From Mucilaginibacter roseus (GTDB taxonomy: Bacteria > Bacteroidota > Bacteroidia > Sphingobacteriales > Sphingobacteriaceae): a stretch of 64,000 nucleotides of DNA. Positions 25,253 through 35,507 of the stretch are shown in pieces. Each line of letters begins with the position of its first letter. The first letter of the stretch is position 1. The notes beneath the pieces are model-generated. The model made no database searches. It saw only the letters and a program-made list of their open reading frames with translations, and had not been told where the DNA came from. The stretch covers positions 62,001-126,000 of the forward strand of contig NZ_JAJPWV010000002.1 in the NCBI RefSeq assembly GCF_021215455.1, given 5' to 3'. A program made the translations under genes and the position numbers.

Positions 25253-26170
25253 ATGAACAGTACTGCTTTTAAAAGAAGAGACGGCTTTGAGGGTGAAAAG
25301 ATTATCAGCATTCCGCCTAAAGTTTGGAAAGATGTTTTCAGGAAAGATCCCTCGTTCTTCCGGATATATGTGGCGCAGATAGGCTATTTTCCGCGGGCTT
25401 CATACCACTATCGCGAGCGCCGCAAAGGCTGCGAAGACAATATTTTGATTTACTGCCTGCAGGGCAAAGGCTATTTTATCATCGGCGATAAAAAATTCGA
25501 GGTAAACGCTAACCAATACATCATGGTAGCCGCTACCGATAAATATATGCGCTATTGGGCCGATGCTGAAACACCGTGGACCATATACTGGGTACACTTT
25601 AACGGCACCGATATGCATGGCTTTAATAATTTTTTAAATATTAATAATAACAAAGGCGCGGTTACTATTCCGTTTAACGCAAAGGCTATTGAGCTCTGGA
25701 AAAATATGTACGACAGCCTTGAGATGGGTTACAGTACCGAGAACCTGTGCAACGCCAACTTTTGCCTGTATAATTTCATCGCTAACTTTTTATTTCCGGA
25801 GCGCCATATTGATGCCGCCCGCGATGAGAGCACCGATGTAATTACCCTCAGTATTAATTACATGCGCGCCAACCTGGATAAGAAACTTACGGTTGATGAT
25901 ATGGCTAACCAGCATAAGTTGTCAAGCTCGTATTTTTCCATCATCTTCAGAAAGGCAACAGGCATGCCGCCTATTGATTATTTTATCAACCTGAAAATGC
26001 AGAAGGCCTGCCAACTGCTTTTCTCTGAAGAAATTCGCATAAAAACTGTGGCCAGTAACTTAGGCTATGAAGATCAGTATTACTTTTCGCGACTGTTTAA
26101 AAAATTCATGGGCATGTCGCCTGAGCAATACCGATCAACGGCCAAGCGTGATGTTATTGCAGCTGTTTAA
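25253..26170 (+). CDS. AraC family transcriptional regulator of the glycan island
   Basis: 305 residues. The N-terminal half is a cupin-like sensing domain (ILIYCLQGKGYFIIGDKKFEV, then IYWVHFNGTD). The C-terminal 100 residues are the double helix-turn-helix of AraC/XylS proteins (LTVDDMANQHKLSSSYFSII and the signature FSRLFKKFMGMSPEQYR). It is transcribed away from the esterase operon, 255 bp apart, with the paired sites between them. It is the best candidate to bind the 13-bp repeats. A TACTTTG motif sits against its ATG, so the true start may be further in or the motif may be chance. The 3' end overlaps the GH29 gene by 17 bases. Confidence 0.9.
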   Translation: MNSTAFKRRDGFEGEKIISIPPKVWKDVFRKDPSFFRIYVAQIGYFPRASYHYRERRKGCEDNILIYCLQGKGYFIIGDKKFEVNANQYIMVAATDKYMRYWADAETPWTIYWVHFNGTDMHGFNNFLNINNNKGAVTIPFNAKAIELWKNMYDSLEMGYSTENLCNANFCLYNFIANFLFPERHIDAARDESTDVITLSINYMRANLDKKLTVDDMANQHKLSSSYFSIIFRKATGMPPIDYFINLKMQKACQLLFSEEIRIKTVASNLGYEDQYYFSRLFKKFMGMSPEQYRSTAKRDVIAAV

Positions 26171-27443
26171 TAACCGGTAATTTTTCAGCATTACCGTTAA
26201 TCTGAATGGCTATTACCGTGCAGTTATCATTCGGTAATTTACCGGGCATAGTAACTTGCAACCCGTCAGCCTGCGTAAATCTTAAGGCACTACCGCCTAA
26301 CACTTTTACGCTTTTTACCGTGGTGCCGTTTAGTGCAGGCAACTTAAGCACATCTATTTGTTTAAATACATGGATGAATATATAATTGCCTTTACGCGTT
26401 GCGGCGTAAACATCGTTAGGCGCGTACGGGCCACCTTTTGTGCCATAGATAGCCTGGCCGTATCTTTTGAGCCAGCTCCCCATTTCATTAAGACGGTCAA
26501 CCTGGCGCTGCTCTATGCGGCCATCCATCATCGGCCCAACGTTAAACAGTAAATTGCCATTACCACCGGCAGTTTTAACCAAGGTTTGGATGCACTCTTT
26601 TAAAGATTTCATCTGGTCGTTAGGCTTCCAAGCCCATTGGTTACAAATGGTGATGCAACTCTCCCATGGCTCCAGCATATTGATGTTGCCGATACGCTGC
26701 TCCGGCGTTAAAAAATCACCTACCGAATTTTCATTCAGCTTTTCACTCTCCTTGCCCAGGCGGTTGTTTATCACAATGCGCGCATCCAGCTTTTTTATAT
26801 GCTGATATATCTCACGGCCAAATTCATTTGTCCATGGTTTTTCCCAATAGCCATCAAACCATAGCATATCCGGCTTATAGCGGGTAATCAATTCGGTGAG
26901 CTCGCTTTTCATCGTATTAACAAACCTGGGCATACTGCCTTTTACATTGCGTAACGAATCATGCGGACTATGGATCGGGTAATCCGGGTCATGCCAGTCC
27001 AGCACCGTCATATAAATACAAAATGAGATACCCTGTTTTTTACAGGCCTTGGCCAGCAAGCCAACCATATCTTTTTTAAAAGGCGTACGGCTTATATTAT
27101 AGGCCGATACCGCCGACGGCCATAGCAAAAATCCATCGTGGTGTTTGGCCGTTATTACCAGGTATTTCATACCGGCATCTTTGGCGGTTTTCACCCACTT
27201 ATCGGCATCAAATAATACCGGGTTAAACTCCCGGTAAAGTGAATCGTAATCTGCCTGCGAAACTTCCTTATTGCGGCTCCATCCTATTTCGGTGCCACGC
27301 AAGGTAACCGGCCCAAAGTGAACAAACATCCCGAACCGCTTATCCATAAAAGCATCAATCGCCGCGGCAGGTGTTTTGGCATCGCTCTGTGCAAACGCGG
27401 ATGAAATCGTAAACAGACACAAAAAAATAATTAATCGACGCAT
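26154..27443 (-). CDS. GH29 alpha-L-fucosidase
   Basis: 429 residues from the ATG at 27443; an upstream GTG at 27464 would only add residues before the signal peptide (RRLIIFLCLFTISSAFAQ). GH29 marks: RFGMFVHFGPVTLRG, TAKHHDGFLLWPS and the nucleophile region PDMLWFDGYWEKPW. Retaining enzyme that frees alpha-1,3/4- or other L-fucose. A C-terminal beta-sandwich of about 90 residues completes it. It is the last gene of the susC-susD operon, and its 3' end overlaps that of the convergent AraC gene by 17 bases with no terminator between. Confidence 0.92.
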   Translation of the reverse strand: MRRLIIFLCLFTISSAFAQSDAKTPAAAIDAFMDKRFGMFVHFGPVTLRGTEIGWSRNKEVSQADYDSLYREFNPVLFDADKWVKTAKDAGMKYLVITAKHHDGFLLWPSAVSAYNISRTPFKKDMVGLLAKACKKQGISFCIYMTVLDWHDPDYPIHSPHDSLRNVKGSMPRFVNTMKSELTELITRYKPDMLWFDGYWEKPWTNEFGREIYQHIKKLDARIVINNRLGKESEKLNENSVGDFLTPEQRIGNINMLEPWESCITICNQWAWKPNDQMKSLKECIQTLVKTAGGNGNLLFNVGPMMDGRIEQRQVDRLNEMGSWLKRYGQAIYGTKGGPYAPNDVYAATRKGNYIFIHVFKQIDVLKLPALNGTTVKSVKVLGGSALRFTQADGLQVTMPGKLPNDNCTVIAIQINGNAEKLPVIKQLQ

Positions 27444-27491
27444 AGTAAAAATCAAAGCCTGCACAATTAAGATATTGTGCAGGCTTCACTG

Positions 27492-28700
27492 TTATTGTTT
27501 ATTCCAAAGGGTTATTTCGCTCATGTTACTATAGTTATTTTCGCCATTTGAATTGTGTTTGATGCGAAGCCTTATATAGCGTATTAGCTTGCCATGGTTA
27601 TCCAGATCGAACTTATAAGCATTTCTGCCATCATCTGTACGTACAACATCTTTAAGCAACACCCAGCCCTTTGATATGGCTTCATCTTTCCATCCCGGGT
27701 TGTTGGCGGGCAAGCTGGTATCGTGCCCATTAATGTCCTCTATACCCCAAACCTCAAACTGGTCGGGGTTATGGCAGCAATCGCGACCGGTTTCTTCCAT
27801 TTGCCCTATGTTATCATACACCTTACCCAAATCAATGGTAAGCTGTTGAGGTAAAGCCCTTTCATTGGAGTGAAAAATATTCGGGTAACTTTGCGGACCG
27901 TTTGAATTATCCCAGAGTTTTTCAATAGCAGTGCCAAATTCCGCATACACATCATTCGCGTTATTCATTTTTTTGAATTGCGATTTATCACATTTTACAT
28001 ACCGATACTCAATAGTTGGATAATCGCTGTAGGCGGCAACTGCGAAGGTATCGATAGATGTACGCTCCGGAATAAAGTATGAACGGTAGGTAACTACCGA
28101 CCCGATCTTAACATTCGGTATTGTTATACTGCTGCTATCCGGGCTCAGCTGAGCAGTTTTGGTTTCGCCTGCATTGGTAGTATACTTTATTTTGGTTGTA
28201 ATGTTGATGGTATCGGGCGTGATAAAATTCAACTTAACCGATCCATCCCTGTTGATATTGAAGGCATTCTCCACATCATACGCCCGGTTCAATAGCGTGC
28301 CATTGTATATTGGCCCGTAAACCTTTACGTTGTTCACCTCTTTGGCTATGGATTTATTACCCTTAGCGTCAAAAGAGAATATAGTAAACGAATATACGTA
28401 CTCGCGTAAACCGCTTATTACAGTGCTGATGGTGTCTTTTTTCTCGGTTATGTTTACTATTTGCGAATCAGCTCTGTTGTTCCAGTAAACAATATAGCGG
28501 GTAATGCTTGGATCGGTACTGGCTTTCCATTTAAGACCAACACGCAGGTTACCGGGTTGCGAGGTTACATCGCCAACGGCGCCTGTGTAAGTGATCTCCT
28601 TACCATCAAAAAAATCACGGAACTCTGTATCCTTTTTGCCGCAGCCATAAATAACCGCGAACATGGCACAGATTATTAAACAATATCTTAAGGTTTTCAT
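27492..28700 (-). CDS. Surface lipoprotein, DUF4998-like with C-terminal discoidin-like domain
   Basis: 402 residues. The lipobox ends FAVIYGCGKKD. The N-terminal part has fibronectin-like strands (GNLRVGLKWKASTDPSITRY, YWNNRADSQ) as in DUF4998 proteins of Sus loci. The last 150 residues resemble an F5/8 type C-like (discoidin) fold, ending IRYIRLRIKHNSNGENNYSN. Located after susD and a sister lipoprotein, so probably a surface glycan-binding protein that feeds the SusCD transporter. Ligand unknown. Confidence 0.75.
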   Translation of the reverse strand: MKTLRYCLIICAMFAVIYGCGKKDTEFRDFFDGKEITYTGAVGDVTSQPGNLRVGLKWKASTDPSITRYIVYWNNRADSQIVNITEKKDTISTVISGLREYVYSFTIFSFDAKGNKSIAKEVNNVKVYGPIYNGTLLNRAYDVENAFNINRDGSVKLNFITPDTINITTKIKYTTNAGETKTAQLSPDSSSITIPNVKIGSVVTYRSYFIPERTSIDTFAVAAYSDYPTIEYRYVKCDKSQFKKMNNANDVYAEFGTAIEKLWDNSNGPQSYPNIFHSNERALPQQLTIDLGKVYDNIGQMEETGRDCCHNPDQFEVWGIEDINGHDTSLPANNPGWKDEAISKGWVLLKDVVRTDDGRNAYKFDLDNHGKLIRYIRLRIKHNSNGENNYSNMSEITLWNKQ

Positions 28701-28721
28701 CTCTTTTAGCTTAATTAATTA

Positions 28722-29945
28722 TTACTGCGGATTACCATATAACGATAGCTCCATAACGTGCGCTATATCGCCGCCAGACCATGATCTGTTTACAGCCAGG
28801 CGGATAAAGCGCACGGTAGGCGCATCAAATGGTACGTTAAAGTTCACACCTGCGCGTACGAAGGCCTCGTCAGACGCGGTGGTTGCTCCCGGCGGTGAAC
28901 CTGACGGCGGATCAGGAAAATGGAAGTTGCCCATATTTATCCAGTCGCCCACCACGGCTCCCGGCGGCGCCGAAATAGGTAGTTTAGCGTCGCGCGGATT
29001 GGCAACTTTTGTACCCCATAAACTAAAATCGCGCGGGTTGCCGTGGCCGTAAGTAAATTCACCAACACGCTCCCACATAATGAAACGGCTTAGTTTGTAT
29101 ACTTTGCCTACATCAAACGTGCAAACGAAAGGCGGTTTTTCGCCCGGAAGCGTATGCCAGCCACTGCCATCGGCACTACCATTCCAAAGGTTTGGCAACT
29201 GCCACCCGTAGCCAATCGGCGTGTCACTTGGCAAATTAAAGGCACTGAACAAGCTTTTATTCAGCATCTCCTCATATAACGGACTGATCTCTTTTTTCAA
29301 CGTATCAGAAATATTTCCCCATTGATCGGTTACATATACACCAAATTCCCGTGGATCGGTACTGTACCCCCTGATGGAGTAATTGATGGTATCAGTCCTT
29401 GTAAAAAATTGGTCCTGCACTTCCATGGAATTGGTTGTGGGATCAAAGGCCGTAATAATGATCCCTATCTCCTTTTTAAGCGGATTTAGAGCCTGAACGT
29501 TTACACCACCAAAATCGGCATTTACGTTTATTGATGGTCTGATCAACTGGTAAACAGGCGTTTCGGGATGAACCTTTACCGTAACGGGATCAGACATCAC
29601 GTTGGCCCGCGATACCGTGTAAAGCGTTACATCATAATCTGCCGATGCTGCGAAACCATTAACCGTAACCGTGTCTGTATAGTAAGATGACTTGGTTTCG
29701 CGCTTTACGCCATCGCGTATATTGTATTGTGCAAGCACATACAATATATTTTCGGAGTTGGGCAAATCATAAGTGATGTAGGCACCTCCATTAAAATTAT
29801 CAACCTTAACGTTGGTTACCACCCCCGGCTTTGTGCTATCGCTCGATATAGGGGTTTTATTATACCCATCATTTTTTTTGCACGCCGCAACCACAAGTAT
29901 AACCAGGCAGGTTGCAACAGCTATATAATGTTTAATATTTTTCAT
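28722..29945 (-). CDS. Surface lipoprotein, DUF4959/DUF5000-like
   Basis: 407 residues with a lipobox (LVILVVAACKKND). Domain order fits DUF4959 (fibronectin-like, GVVTNVKVDNFNGGAYITYD), DUF5126 (middle) and DUF5000 (C-terminal discoidin-like, VRFIRLAVNRSWSGGD). This triple layout is frequent just after susD in Bacteroidota glycan loci. Likely a surface glycan-binding protein, 21 bp from the susD stop codon. It differs in sequence from its neighbour at 27492 but has the same overall plan, so the pair may bind different parts of one glycan. Confidence 0.8.
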   Translation of the reverse strand: MKNIKHYIAVATCLVILVVAACKKNDGYNKTPISSDSTKPGVVTNVKVDNFNGGAYITYDLPNSENILYVLAQYNIRDGVKRETKSSYYTDTVTVNGFAASADYDVTLYTVSRANVMSDPVTVKVHPETPVYQLIRPSINVNADFGGVNVQALNPLKKEIGIIITAFDPTTNSMEVQDQFFTRTDTINYSIRGYSTDPREFGVYVTDQWGNISDTLKKEISPLYEEMLNKSLFSAFNLPSDTPIGYGWQLPNLWNGSADGSGWHTLPGEKPPFVCTFDVGKVYKLSRFIMWERVGEFTYGHGNPRDFSLWGTKVANPRDAKLPISAPPGAVVGDWINMGNFHFPDPPSGSPPGATTASDEAFVRAGVNFNVPFDAPTVRFIRLAVNRSWSGGDIAHVMELSLYGNPQ

Positions 29946-29966
29946 GTTACTAAGTTTTTACCTTGC

Positions 29967-31892
29967 TTACCAGTTTGGATTTTGAACAAGATTGCCATTC
30001 ACTATTAAATCGTTATTTTTTATTGGCCACAGGTAGTTGCGCACGTTAAACACCGGCGTAAGTATGGTGCGCGGGCGGTAGTAGTTAAGCGGCTGTTCCT
30101 CGTAAATATTCCAGCCCTGCATTGGCCTGCTCATTACATTTTGTATTTCCTTCCAGCGGCGTAAATCCCAACCGGCCTGTCCCTCAAACGCCAGCTCTAT
30201 CCGGCGTTCCTGGTGAATGATCTGGCGCATGCCATCCTGCGAAGCAAACTTTGCGGCATTGCGTGAGTAATTGCTCCAGGCATCAACAACGCCCGGCAAA
30301 CCTGCACGCTGGCGCACCGGGTCAATGTAACGTACCACCTCGGCGTAAGGCTTACCCTGCTCATTCAGCACCTCGGCGTATAGCAAGTACAGCCCTGCCA
30401 GCCTGATCAGCGGCATACGGAAATCAACCCAGGTCATGTTCTCATCATAAACCGTTTGATAATTAACGAGCTTTTTAGCCCAGTAACCGGTTACGTTTAT
30501 ACGGATGTTATCTTTTGGCCCTGCGTACGAGCTGCTGCTGCGTGCCTGCACATACAAAGCGTTTTCCTGATCAAAAACATTGTTACCATACCATATAGCG
30601 CCATCAAAGGCCATATCGGCATAAAAGCGCGGCTCGCGGTTAAAGTGTGCCCTAACGGTTTGGTAACCATTGCGTATGTAAAAGCGGTTATCATCATCTC
30701 CCGTGCGTAGATTGTAGCGGTTGTTATAATCCCAGGTTTTATCCTCGTTAATAGGCACACCGTTGTTGGTGTAAAATAACTCCTGCTGAGATATTGGCGC
30801 GGCAAACGTACCTTGGGCAATCAGGTTAGCCGCGGCTTTAGCCGTTAAGCGGGGCATGTTATACTCCTGCCTGCCGTAACCAAATACCGGGTTAAGCGCC
30901 CAAATCAATTCCTTGTTGAGCTCCCATTTTTCAGTAATAGCGGTTTGCAGGGTAAGTACTCTCCGCAACGAGTCGGTTAAATTGGAAGGTATATTGGCCG
31001 GCGCGTTAAAGGTATGTAGCGCAAACCCGTTAGCTTCGCATAGCTTAACAGCGGCGTCGCAGGCTTCTGCTGCCTTATCCCATTTAGTGGCGTCGTAAGT
31101 GCTGCTGAATAGTTTTTCGCCATCCTTATTGGCCAAACTTGCAAAGTCAGGGTTACCATTAAACATGGGGCTGGCCGCGGTCGCCAGCACCTCGGCCTTT
31201 ACAGCAAGTGCTATTGGGCGGGTAATACGACCAAGCTCGCGCACCTGGTTTTGTATAATCACCGGCAGGTCAGGAGCCGATTCATCCAACAGGCGAACAA
31301 TGTAATTCACTACCGAGTCAGCCGGGTCACGTTTAACCTTTACCTCTTCTGTCGAGCTGGTTATCGGCAGGTTTTTATCGGTAATAGGTATCGGCCCGTA
31401 CATCCGGAACAGATAATAATGATAATAGGCTTTCAGGAACTTCACCTCTGCTATCCAACGCGCTTTTTCTGATGCGGTAAGGTCAATCGGCTTATCAATA
31501 TTTTCGAGCATGGTATTGCAGCGGCGTAATGCCCTGAATATGGCCTGCCCCCCATTTTCGCCATCCCAATAGTTAAGGCCGGGATTTTGAACATTCTGTG
31601 TACCACGGATCAGGTTAAAACCTGTGGGGTCGATCCCCTGGTTATCCGTCAGGTTGTTGGGGAATATGATCTCGCCCGAGCTGGTAAAACTCGGATCATT
31701 TTGCGGATATTGAAATTGCTGCAAGGTAGCGTAGCATGAAAACAGGTAGTTCTCCGCCTCGTTACGGTTACGAAAGGCATAATCAATAGTGCCTACGTTC
31801 TCCGGCGTTACATCCAGAAACTTTTTACACGATGTACCCAGCATGGTAATAGCGGCCAGGTATATTAATATTTTGTACGATCTCATCTTCAT
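29967..31892 (-). CDS. SusD/RagB family glycan-binding lipoprotein
   Basis: 641 residues from the ATG at 31892 (a GTG one codon upstream is also open). Lipobox ITMLGTSCKKFLDVTP is followed by the SusD start DVTPENVGTIDYAFRN and TPR-like helices (LRRCNTMLENIDKP, WIAEVKFLKAYYHYYLFRMYG). C-terminal RRIELAFEGQAGWDLRRWKE is the usual RagB/SusD end. It forms the lid over the SusC barrel and binds the oligosaccharide to be imported. The susC stop lies only a few bases upstream, so the pair is translationally tight. Confidence 0.95.
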   Translation of the reverse strand: MKMRSYKILIYLAAITMLGTSCKKFLDVTPENVGTIDYAFRNRNEAENYLFSCYATLQQFQYPQNDPSFTSSGEIIFPNNLTDNQGIDPTGFNLIRGTQNVQNPGLNYWDGENGGQAIFRALRRCNTMLENIDKPIDLTASEKARWIAEVKFLKAYYHYYLFRMYGPIPITDKNLPITSSTEEVKVKRDPADSVVNYIVRLLDESAPDLPVIIQNQVRELGRITRPIALAVKAEVLATAASPMFNGNPDFASLANKDGEKLFSSTYDATKWDKAAEACDAAVKLCEANGFALHTFNAPANIPSNLTDSLRRVLTLQTAITEKWELNKELIWALNPVFGYGRQEYNMPRLTAKAAANLIAQGTFAAPISQQELFYTNNGVPINEDKTWDYNNRYNLRTGDDDNRFYIRNGYQTVRAHFNREPRFYADMAFDGAIWYGNNVFDQENALYVQARSSSSYAGPKDNIRINVTGYWAKKLVNYQTVYDENMTWVDFRMPLIRLAGLYLLYAEVLNEQGKPYAEVVRYIDPVRQRAGLPGVVDAWSNYSRNAAKFASQDGMRQIIHQERRIELAFEGQAGWDLRRWKEIQNVMSRPMQGWNIYEEQPLNYYRPRTILTPVFNVRNYLWPIKNNDLIVNGNLVQNPNW

Positions 31893-31898
31893 CACTAA

Positions 31899-34800
31899 TT
31901 ATAAATTAACATTGAGGCCAAGGTTGAATACGCGTTGGATGGGGTAATTGAACCCGTTGCCGCCTATCTCCGGGTCCCAAAGCTTAAATGGGCTCCAGGT
32001 AACTAAATTCAGACCGCTGAAATAGATACGCGCGTTGCGCAGATTTAAACGCTGTGCATACTTTCGTGGTATGGAGTAGCCTATCTCTAATTGCTTAAGC
32101 CTTAAAAAGCTGCCGTCGCGCATCCACCAGGTACTGTTTTGGCGGTTGTTTTCAATCTGCGCCCCGTTGGCACCCAGGCGTGGGTACAGCGCGTAGAGGT
32201 TCTGGTTATCTTCTGACCAATGATCATCAGCATAAGCTTTTAACAACTGGGTATTTCCAGGCAACCATGAATCCGGACTTTGGATAAACGGACTGGTGCG
32301 GGCCGGGTCAATAAAGAATGATACCCTGGTTTGGCCCTGAAAAAAGGCTGAAAAATCGAAGTTGTGTATTTGTGAGGTTATACCAAAACCATAAACAATC
32401 TCAGGCACGGTTGGGTAACCGATAAAGGTTTGATCGGCACCATCAATCCGTCCGTCATTGTTAAGGTCGCGGTATTTGATGTCGCCCCCCATAGGCTGCT
32501 GCCCGTTGGTGCTGAATATTTGTTGCGGCGAGTTGCGCGCTTCGTTATCATCCACAAACAAACGTTCGGCAACATAGCCATACTGGCGGTTAAGTGACTG
32601 GCCTACGTTATAACGATATGGCTCAAGATAGTTTGGCTCTTCAAACTGCGTAAATTTGTTTTGTGCAAAGGTGAAATTACCACGCAGCGAAACCGATGCA
32701 TTTTTTGAGAACTGTTTTTTGCCATCAACGGATAAATCGATACCTTTTGAGTCGACCTTACCTATGTTAGCGGCAATCGGCGCTTCTAAACCCATGGTGG
32801 TTGGTATTGAAGCCCTATCCTGTAAAATATTATACTTGTGGTTTTTGTAAACCTCGGCAATTACATTCAGGTTTTTAAGCAGTGTAAACTCTAAACCAAG
32901 TGTTGTTTGTTGTGAGGTTTCCCAGGTTACATCGCGGTTTTCGTAGTTACGAATGCTTACCCCATTACGGCCATAGCCATTATTGGTACCAAACACGGCG
33001 GAGTTGCCGCCATTCAGGTTAACGTCTGAAAGATAGTAGAACCTTTGTACGCCGATAGCATCATTACCCACCAAGCCATGACTGGCGCGGATCTTCACGC
33101 GGTCGAATACATCGTATAAATCGCCCCAGAATTTTTCTTCAGATATGATCCATGACGCACCGATTGCCGGGAAGAAACCATAACGATGCTCCTCTGAAAA
33201 TCTTTCGGACCCATTATAACCGAAGTTAAATTCAAGGAAGTACTTGCTCTTAAACGAGTAAGTGGCACGGCCCGCAAGCGTAAGGTTACGGTATGGCAGC
33301 GAGTATTGCAAGGTGGTGGTACCTGACCGTGGGTCTTTAGCGTCTGAATACACTTGCTGCTGGCGGGTACCGATCAGTGAGCTGCTGATGGTATGGTTTT
33401 TACCAAATGTTTTGCTATAATCAAGCACACCCTGGAAGTAAACGAAAGTGTTTATATTATCGCTGCCGATATTACGGTTGTATTCCAGATACTCCCTTGC
33501 TACGTTATTGCCCGTTGGTTGTGGGTTAAGCCATTGTAGGGTGTAGGTATTGCTTGGTTTGTCGTATGTAGCAACGTTGTAGTAGAACGGCGAATAGCTC
33601 ATATCCGACGTGTAATAAGAGTACCTGTTGGTACTGAACAAGCCGTGAAAGTTAAGGCCGCTTGTTATAAAGTTCAGATTTTGATTTAGTTCGAGCTGAG
33701 CCAGCATGCGCGACTCCACAAAGTTTTTATGCCCGCGTAATAAAGAAGCATAAGGATTTATTTGGCCTATACTGTTATTTGCCGGTGAACCACCGGTTGA
33801 TAGCGTGTTACCGAACAAAATGTGTTGCGTATTCAGGTTCGCCTCATCCGGCTCATAAAACGCTGGGAACAATACCGGGCTGGTATGCATAGCCACATTG
33901 TACAAGTCTGTAGAGAACGATGCATCGTTAGTAAGCGGGCCATTGTACTCGTTAAAATTGCCCGACAACCTTAATATCAACTCGGTTTTATCGGTAAGGT
34001 TAACGTTGATGTTTGAACGCAGCTGATAGTTGGTAAACTTAACGTTGTTATTGTTATTGTTGCGGATATCAGTCCGCAGAATACCGTTGTCATTTGAGTA
34101 CGAACCGGCGAAGTAGTACTTAGCCACACCGCCACCGCCGCTGATGTTCAGGTTAGCGCGTTGGGTGTTAGTTCTGTCCTTAAATAACATGTCAATCCAG
34201 TCCACCGCCGGGTAAACGTACGGGTTACTGCCCGGCGTTCCGGCCAGTGTAGCCTGGGTATTTAGTATTTTGTTCTCCGTAAACGGCCGGGGCGCCAGCG
34301 GATTACGGGTTACCGTTGCCTCGTTAAACAAACGCATATAGGTAATCGGGTCGGCAAGCTCAATAGTTTTGGCTGATTGCGATATGGAATTTTCTAACCT
34401 GAAATTAATTTGCGCCTTACCTACTTTACCCTCTTTGGTTTTTACCAAAATAACACCGTTGCCACCACGTGCGCCATAAAGGGCTGTAGCGCTGGCGTCC
34501 TTAAGTATCGAAAAGCTCTCGATATCATCAACCTGGATGCGGGCCAGGTCTGACGAGGTAAGCTCCACGTTATCCACCAAAATTAATGGGTCGCGCTTGT
34601 AACCAAAGGTAGTTACCCCACGGATGAAGAAGTTGGCATTATCCTGCCCGGGTTGCCCGCTTGGCGTGTAAGCAATTACACCGGCAACCTGCCCCGCCAG
34701 CGCGGTTGTTAAGTTGCTGGCCGGTATTTTTAAGTTACCGGGCTTCACGGTAGTTACCGAGCCTACCAACGCCTCGCGGGTTTGCTTGCGGCTGTAAGCG

Positions 34801-35192
34801 GTTACAATTACCTCTTCCGCCAGGGCAACGTTCTCCTTGATCACAATTTTGTATGTACGCTGGTCGGCATTTACGGTTACCTGCTTATCCTGGTAACCAA
34901 CAAATGATACCTTTAAAACAGTACCTGGCTCAACATCCAAAACAAATTTACCGTTAGCATCAGTTGATGTGGCTTTGCCGTTTTTGTTTAGCGCGGTAAC
35001 GTTAGCACCGGCAATAATTCCGCCGGTTGTGTCGGTTACGGTACCCGTAATGGTTACCCTGTTTTGTGCGATACTACTTTGTGCCATAATCATGAGCACC
35101 GCAAATAGCAAAATGCAACAGGCAGCCTGCAAGTACTTTTTAGGAATTTTTAACACCAAAAGGCGTTTACTTAGTTTGTAAAGTTTACTCAT
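31899..35192 (-). CDS. SusC/RagA family TonB-dependent transporter
   Basis: 1097 residues from the ATG at 35192; a start 33 bases upstream would add only residues ahead of the signal peptide. An N-terminal carboxypeptidase-D-like domain (VTITGTVTDTTGGIIAGANV) is followed by the TonB box region and plug (VALAEEVIVTAYSRKQTREA, NFFIRGVTTFG), then a 22-strand barrel. The last strand is VFNLGLNVNL. It imports glycan fragments bound by SusD, driven by TonB. There is no FecR/sigma pair nearby, so control is by the AraC-type sites upstream. First gene of a five-gene operon that ends with GH29. Confidence 0.95.
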   Translation of the reverse strand: MSKLYKLSKRLLVLKIPKKYLQAACCILLFAVLMIMAQSSIAQNRVTITGTVTDTTGGIIAGANVTALNKNGKATSTDANGKFVLDVEPGTVLKVSFVGYQDKQVTVNADQRTYKIVIKENVALAEEVIVTAYSRKQTREALVGSVTTVKPGNLKIPASNLTTALAGQVAGVIAYTPSGQPGQDNANFFIRGVTTFGYKRDPLILVDNVELTSSDLARIQVDDIESFSILKDASATALYGARGGNGVILVKTKEGKVGKAQINFRLENSISQSAKTIELADPITYMRLFNEATVTRNPLAPRPFTENKILNTQATLAGTPGSNPYVYPAVDWIDMLFKDRTNTQRANLNISGGGGVAKYYFAGSYSNDNGILRTDIRNNNNNNVKFTNYQLRSNINVNLTDKTELILRLSGNFNEYNGPLTNDASFSTDLYNVAMHTSPVLFPAFYEPDEANLNTQHILFGNTLSTGGSPANNSIGQINPYASLLRGHKNFVESRMLAQLELNQNLNFITSGLNFHGLFSTNRYSYYTSDMSYSPFYYNVATYDKPSNTYTLQWLNPQPTGNNVAREYLEYNRNIGSDNINTFVYFQGVLDYSKTFGKNHTISSSLIGTRQQQVYSDAKDPRSGTTTLQYSLPYRNLTLAGRATYSFKSKYFLEFNFGYNGSERFSEEHRYGFFPAIGASWIISEEKFWGDLYDVFDRVKIRASHGLVGNDAIGVQRFYYLSDVNLNGGNSAVFGTNNGYGRNGVSIRNYENRDVTWETSQQTTLGLEFTLLKNLNVIAEVYKNHKYNILQDRASIPTTMGLEAPIAANIGKVDSKGIDLSVDGKKQFSKNASVSLRGNFTFAQNKFTQFEEPNYLEPYRYNVGQSLNRQYGYVAERLFVDDNEARNSPQQIFSTNGQQPMGGDIKYRDLNNDGRIDGADQTFIGYPTVPEIVYGFGITSQIHNFDFSAFFQGQTRVSFFIDPARTSPFIQSPDSWLPGNTQLLKAYADDHWSEDNQNLYALYPRLGANGAQIENNRQNSTWWMRDGSFLRLKQLEIGYSIPRKYAQRLNLRNARIYFSGLNLVTWSPFKLWDPEIGGNGFNYPIQRVFNLGLNVNL

Positions 35193-35322
35193 AAAAAAGG
35201 GTGAATAATTGGTAAAAAAAAGCAATAAGATACCCGTACAGGCCTTAATCCTGCATTAATGGGCATTGTTACTGCGAATGCCTTTACGTTAAATTGTTGT
35301 TATTTTATTTCGGCTTATAAAA

Positions 35323-35384
35323 CAAATGTATAGTGCCGGGCCAGCGCGATAAATGACGTATCCTTTTATTATAATGGATTATTC
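35323..35384 (-). promoter_or_regulatory. susC promoter with paired regulator sites
   Basis: On the minus strand the -7 element is TACATTTG (35323-35330), an exact TAnnTTTG. Sites on the plus strand: AAATGACGTATCC (35351-35363; 9 of 13 to the best copy AAATGGATAATCC) and TAATGGATTATTC (35372-35384; 10 of 13). Starts are 21 bp apart and 20 bases lie between the proximal site and the -7 element, the same spacing as at the other three promoters. Transcription would begin near 35316, giving a leader of about 120 bases. Confidence 0.7.
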
Positions 35385-35507
35385 GATTACGATAAAAGCT
35401 TTTTTCATTTTCATTAAGAACTGCGCTAAATTTTTAGCAATAATTAACAAAAATCGATTGCATGAAATCATCATTCTTTTGCTAAAACGATCAATTTGTA
35501 AAAATAA

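Noticed and set aside
25241-25255. TACTTTG directly before the ATG of AraC 25253 as its promoter
   Set aside because: It would place the transcription start inside the coding region, and no -33 element is seen at the right distance.
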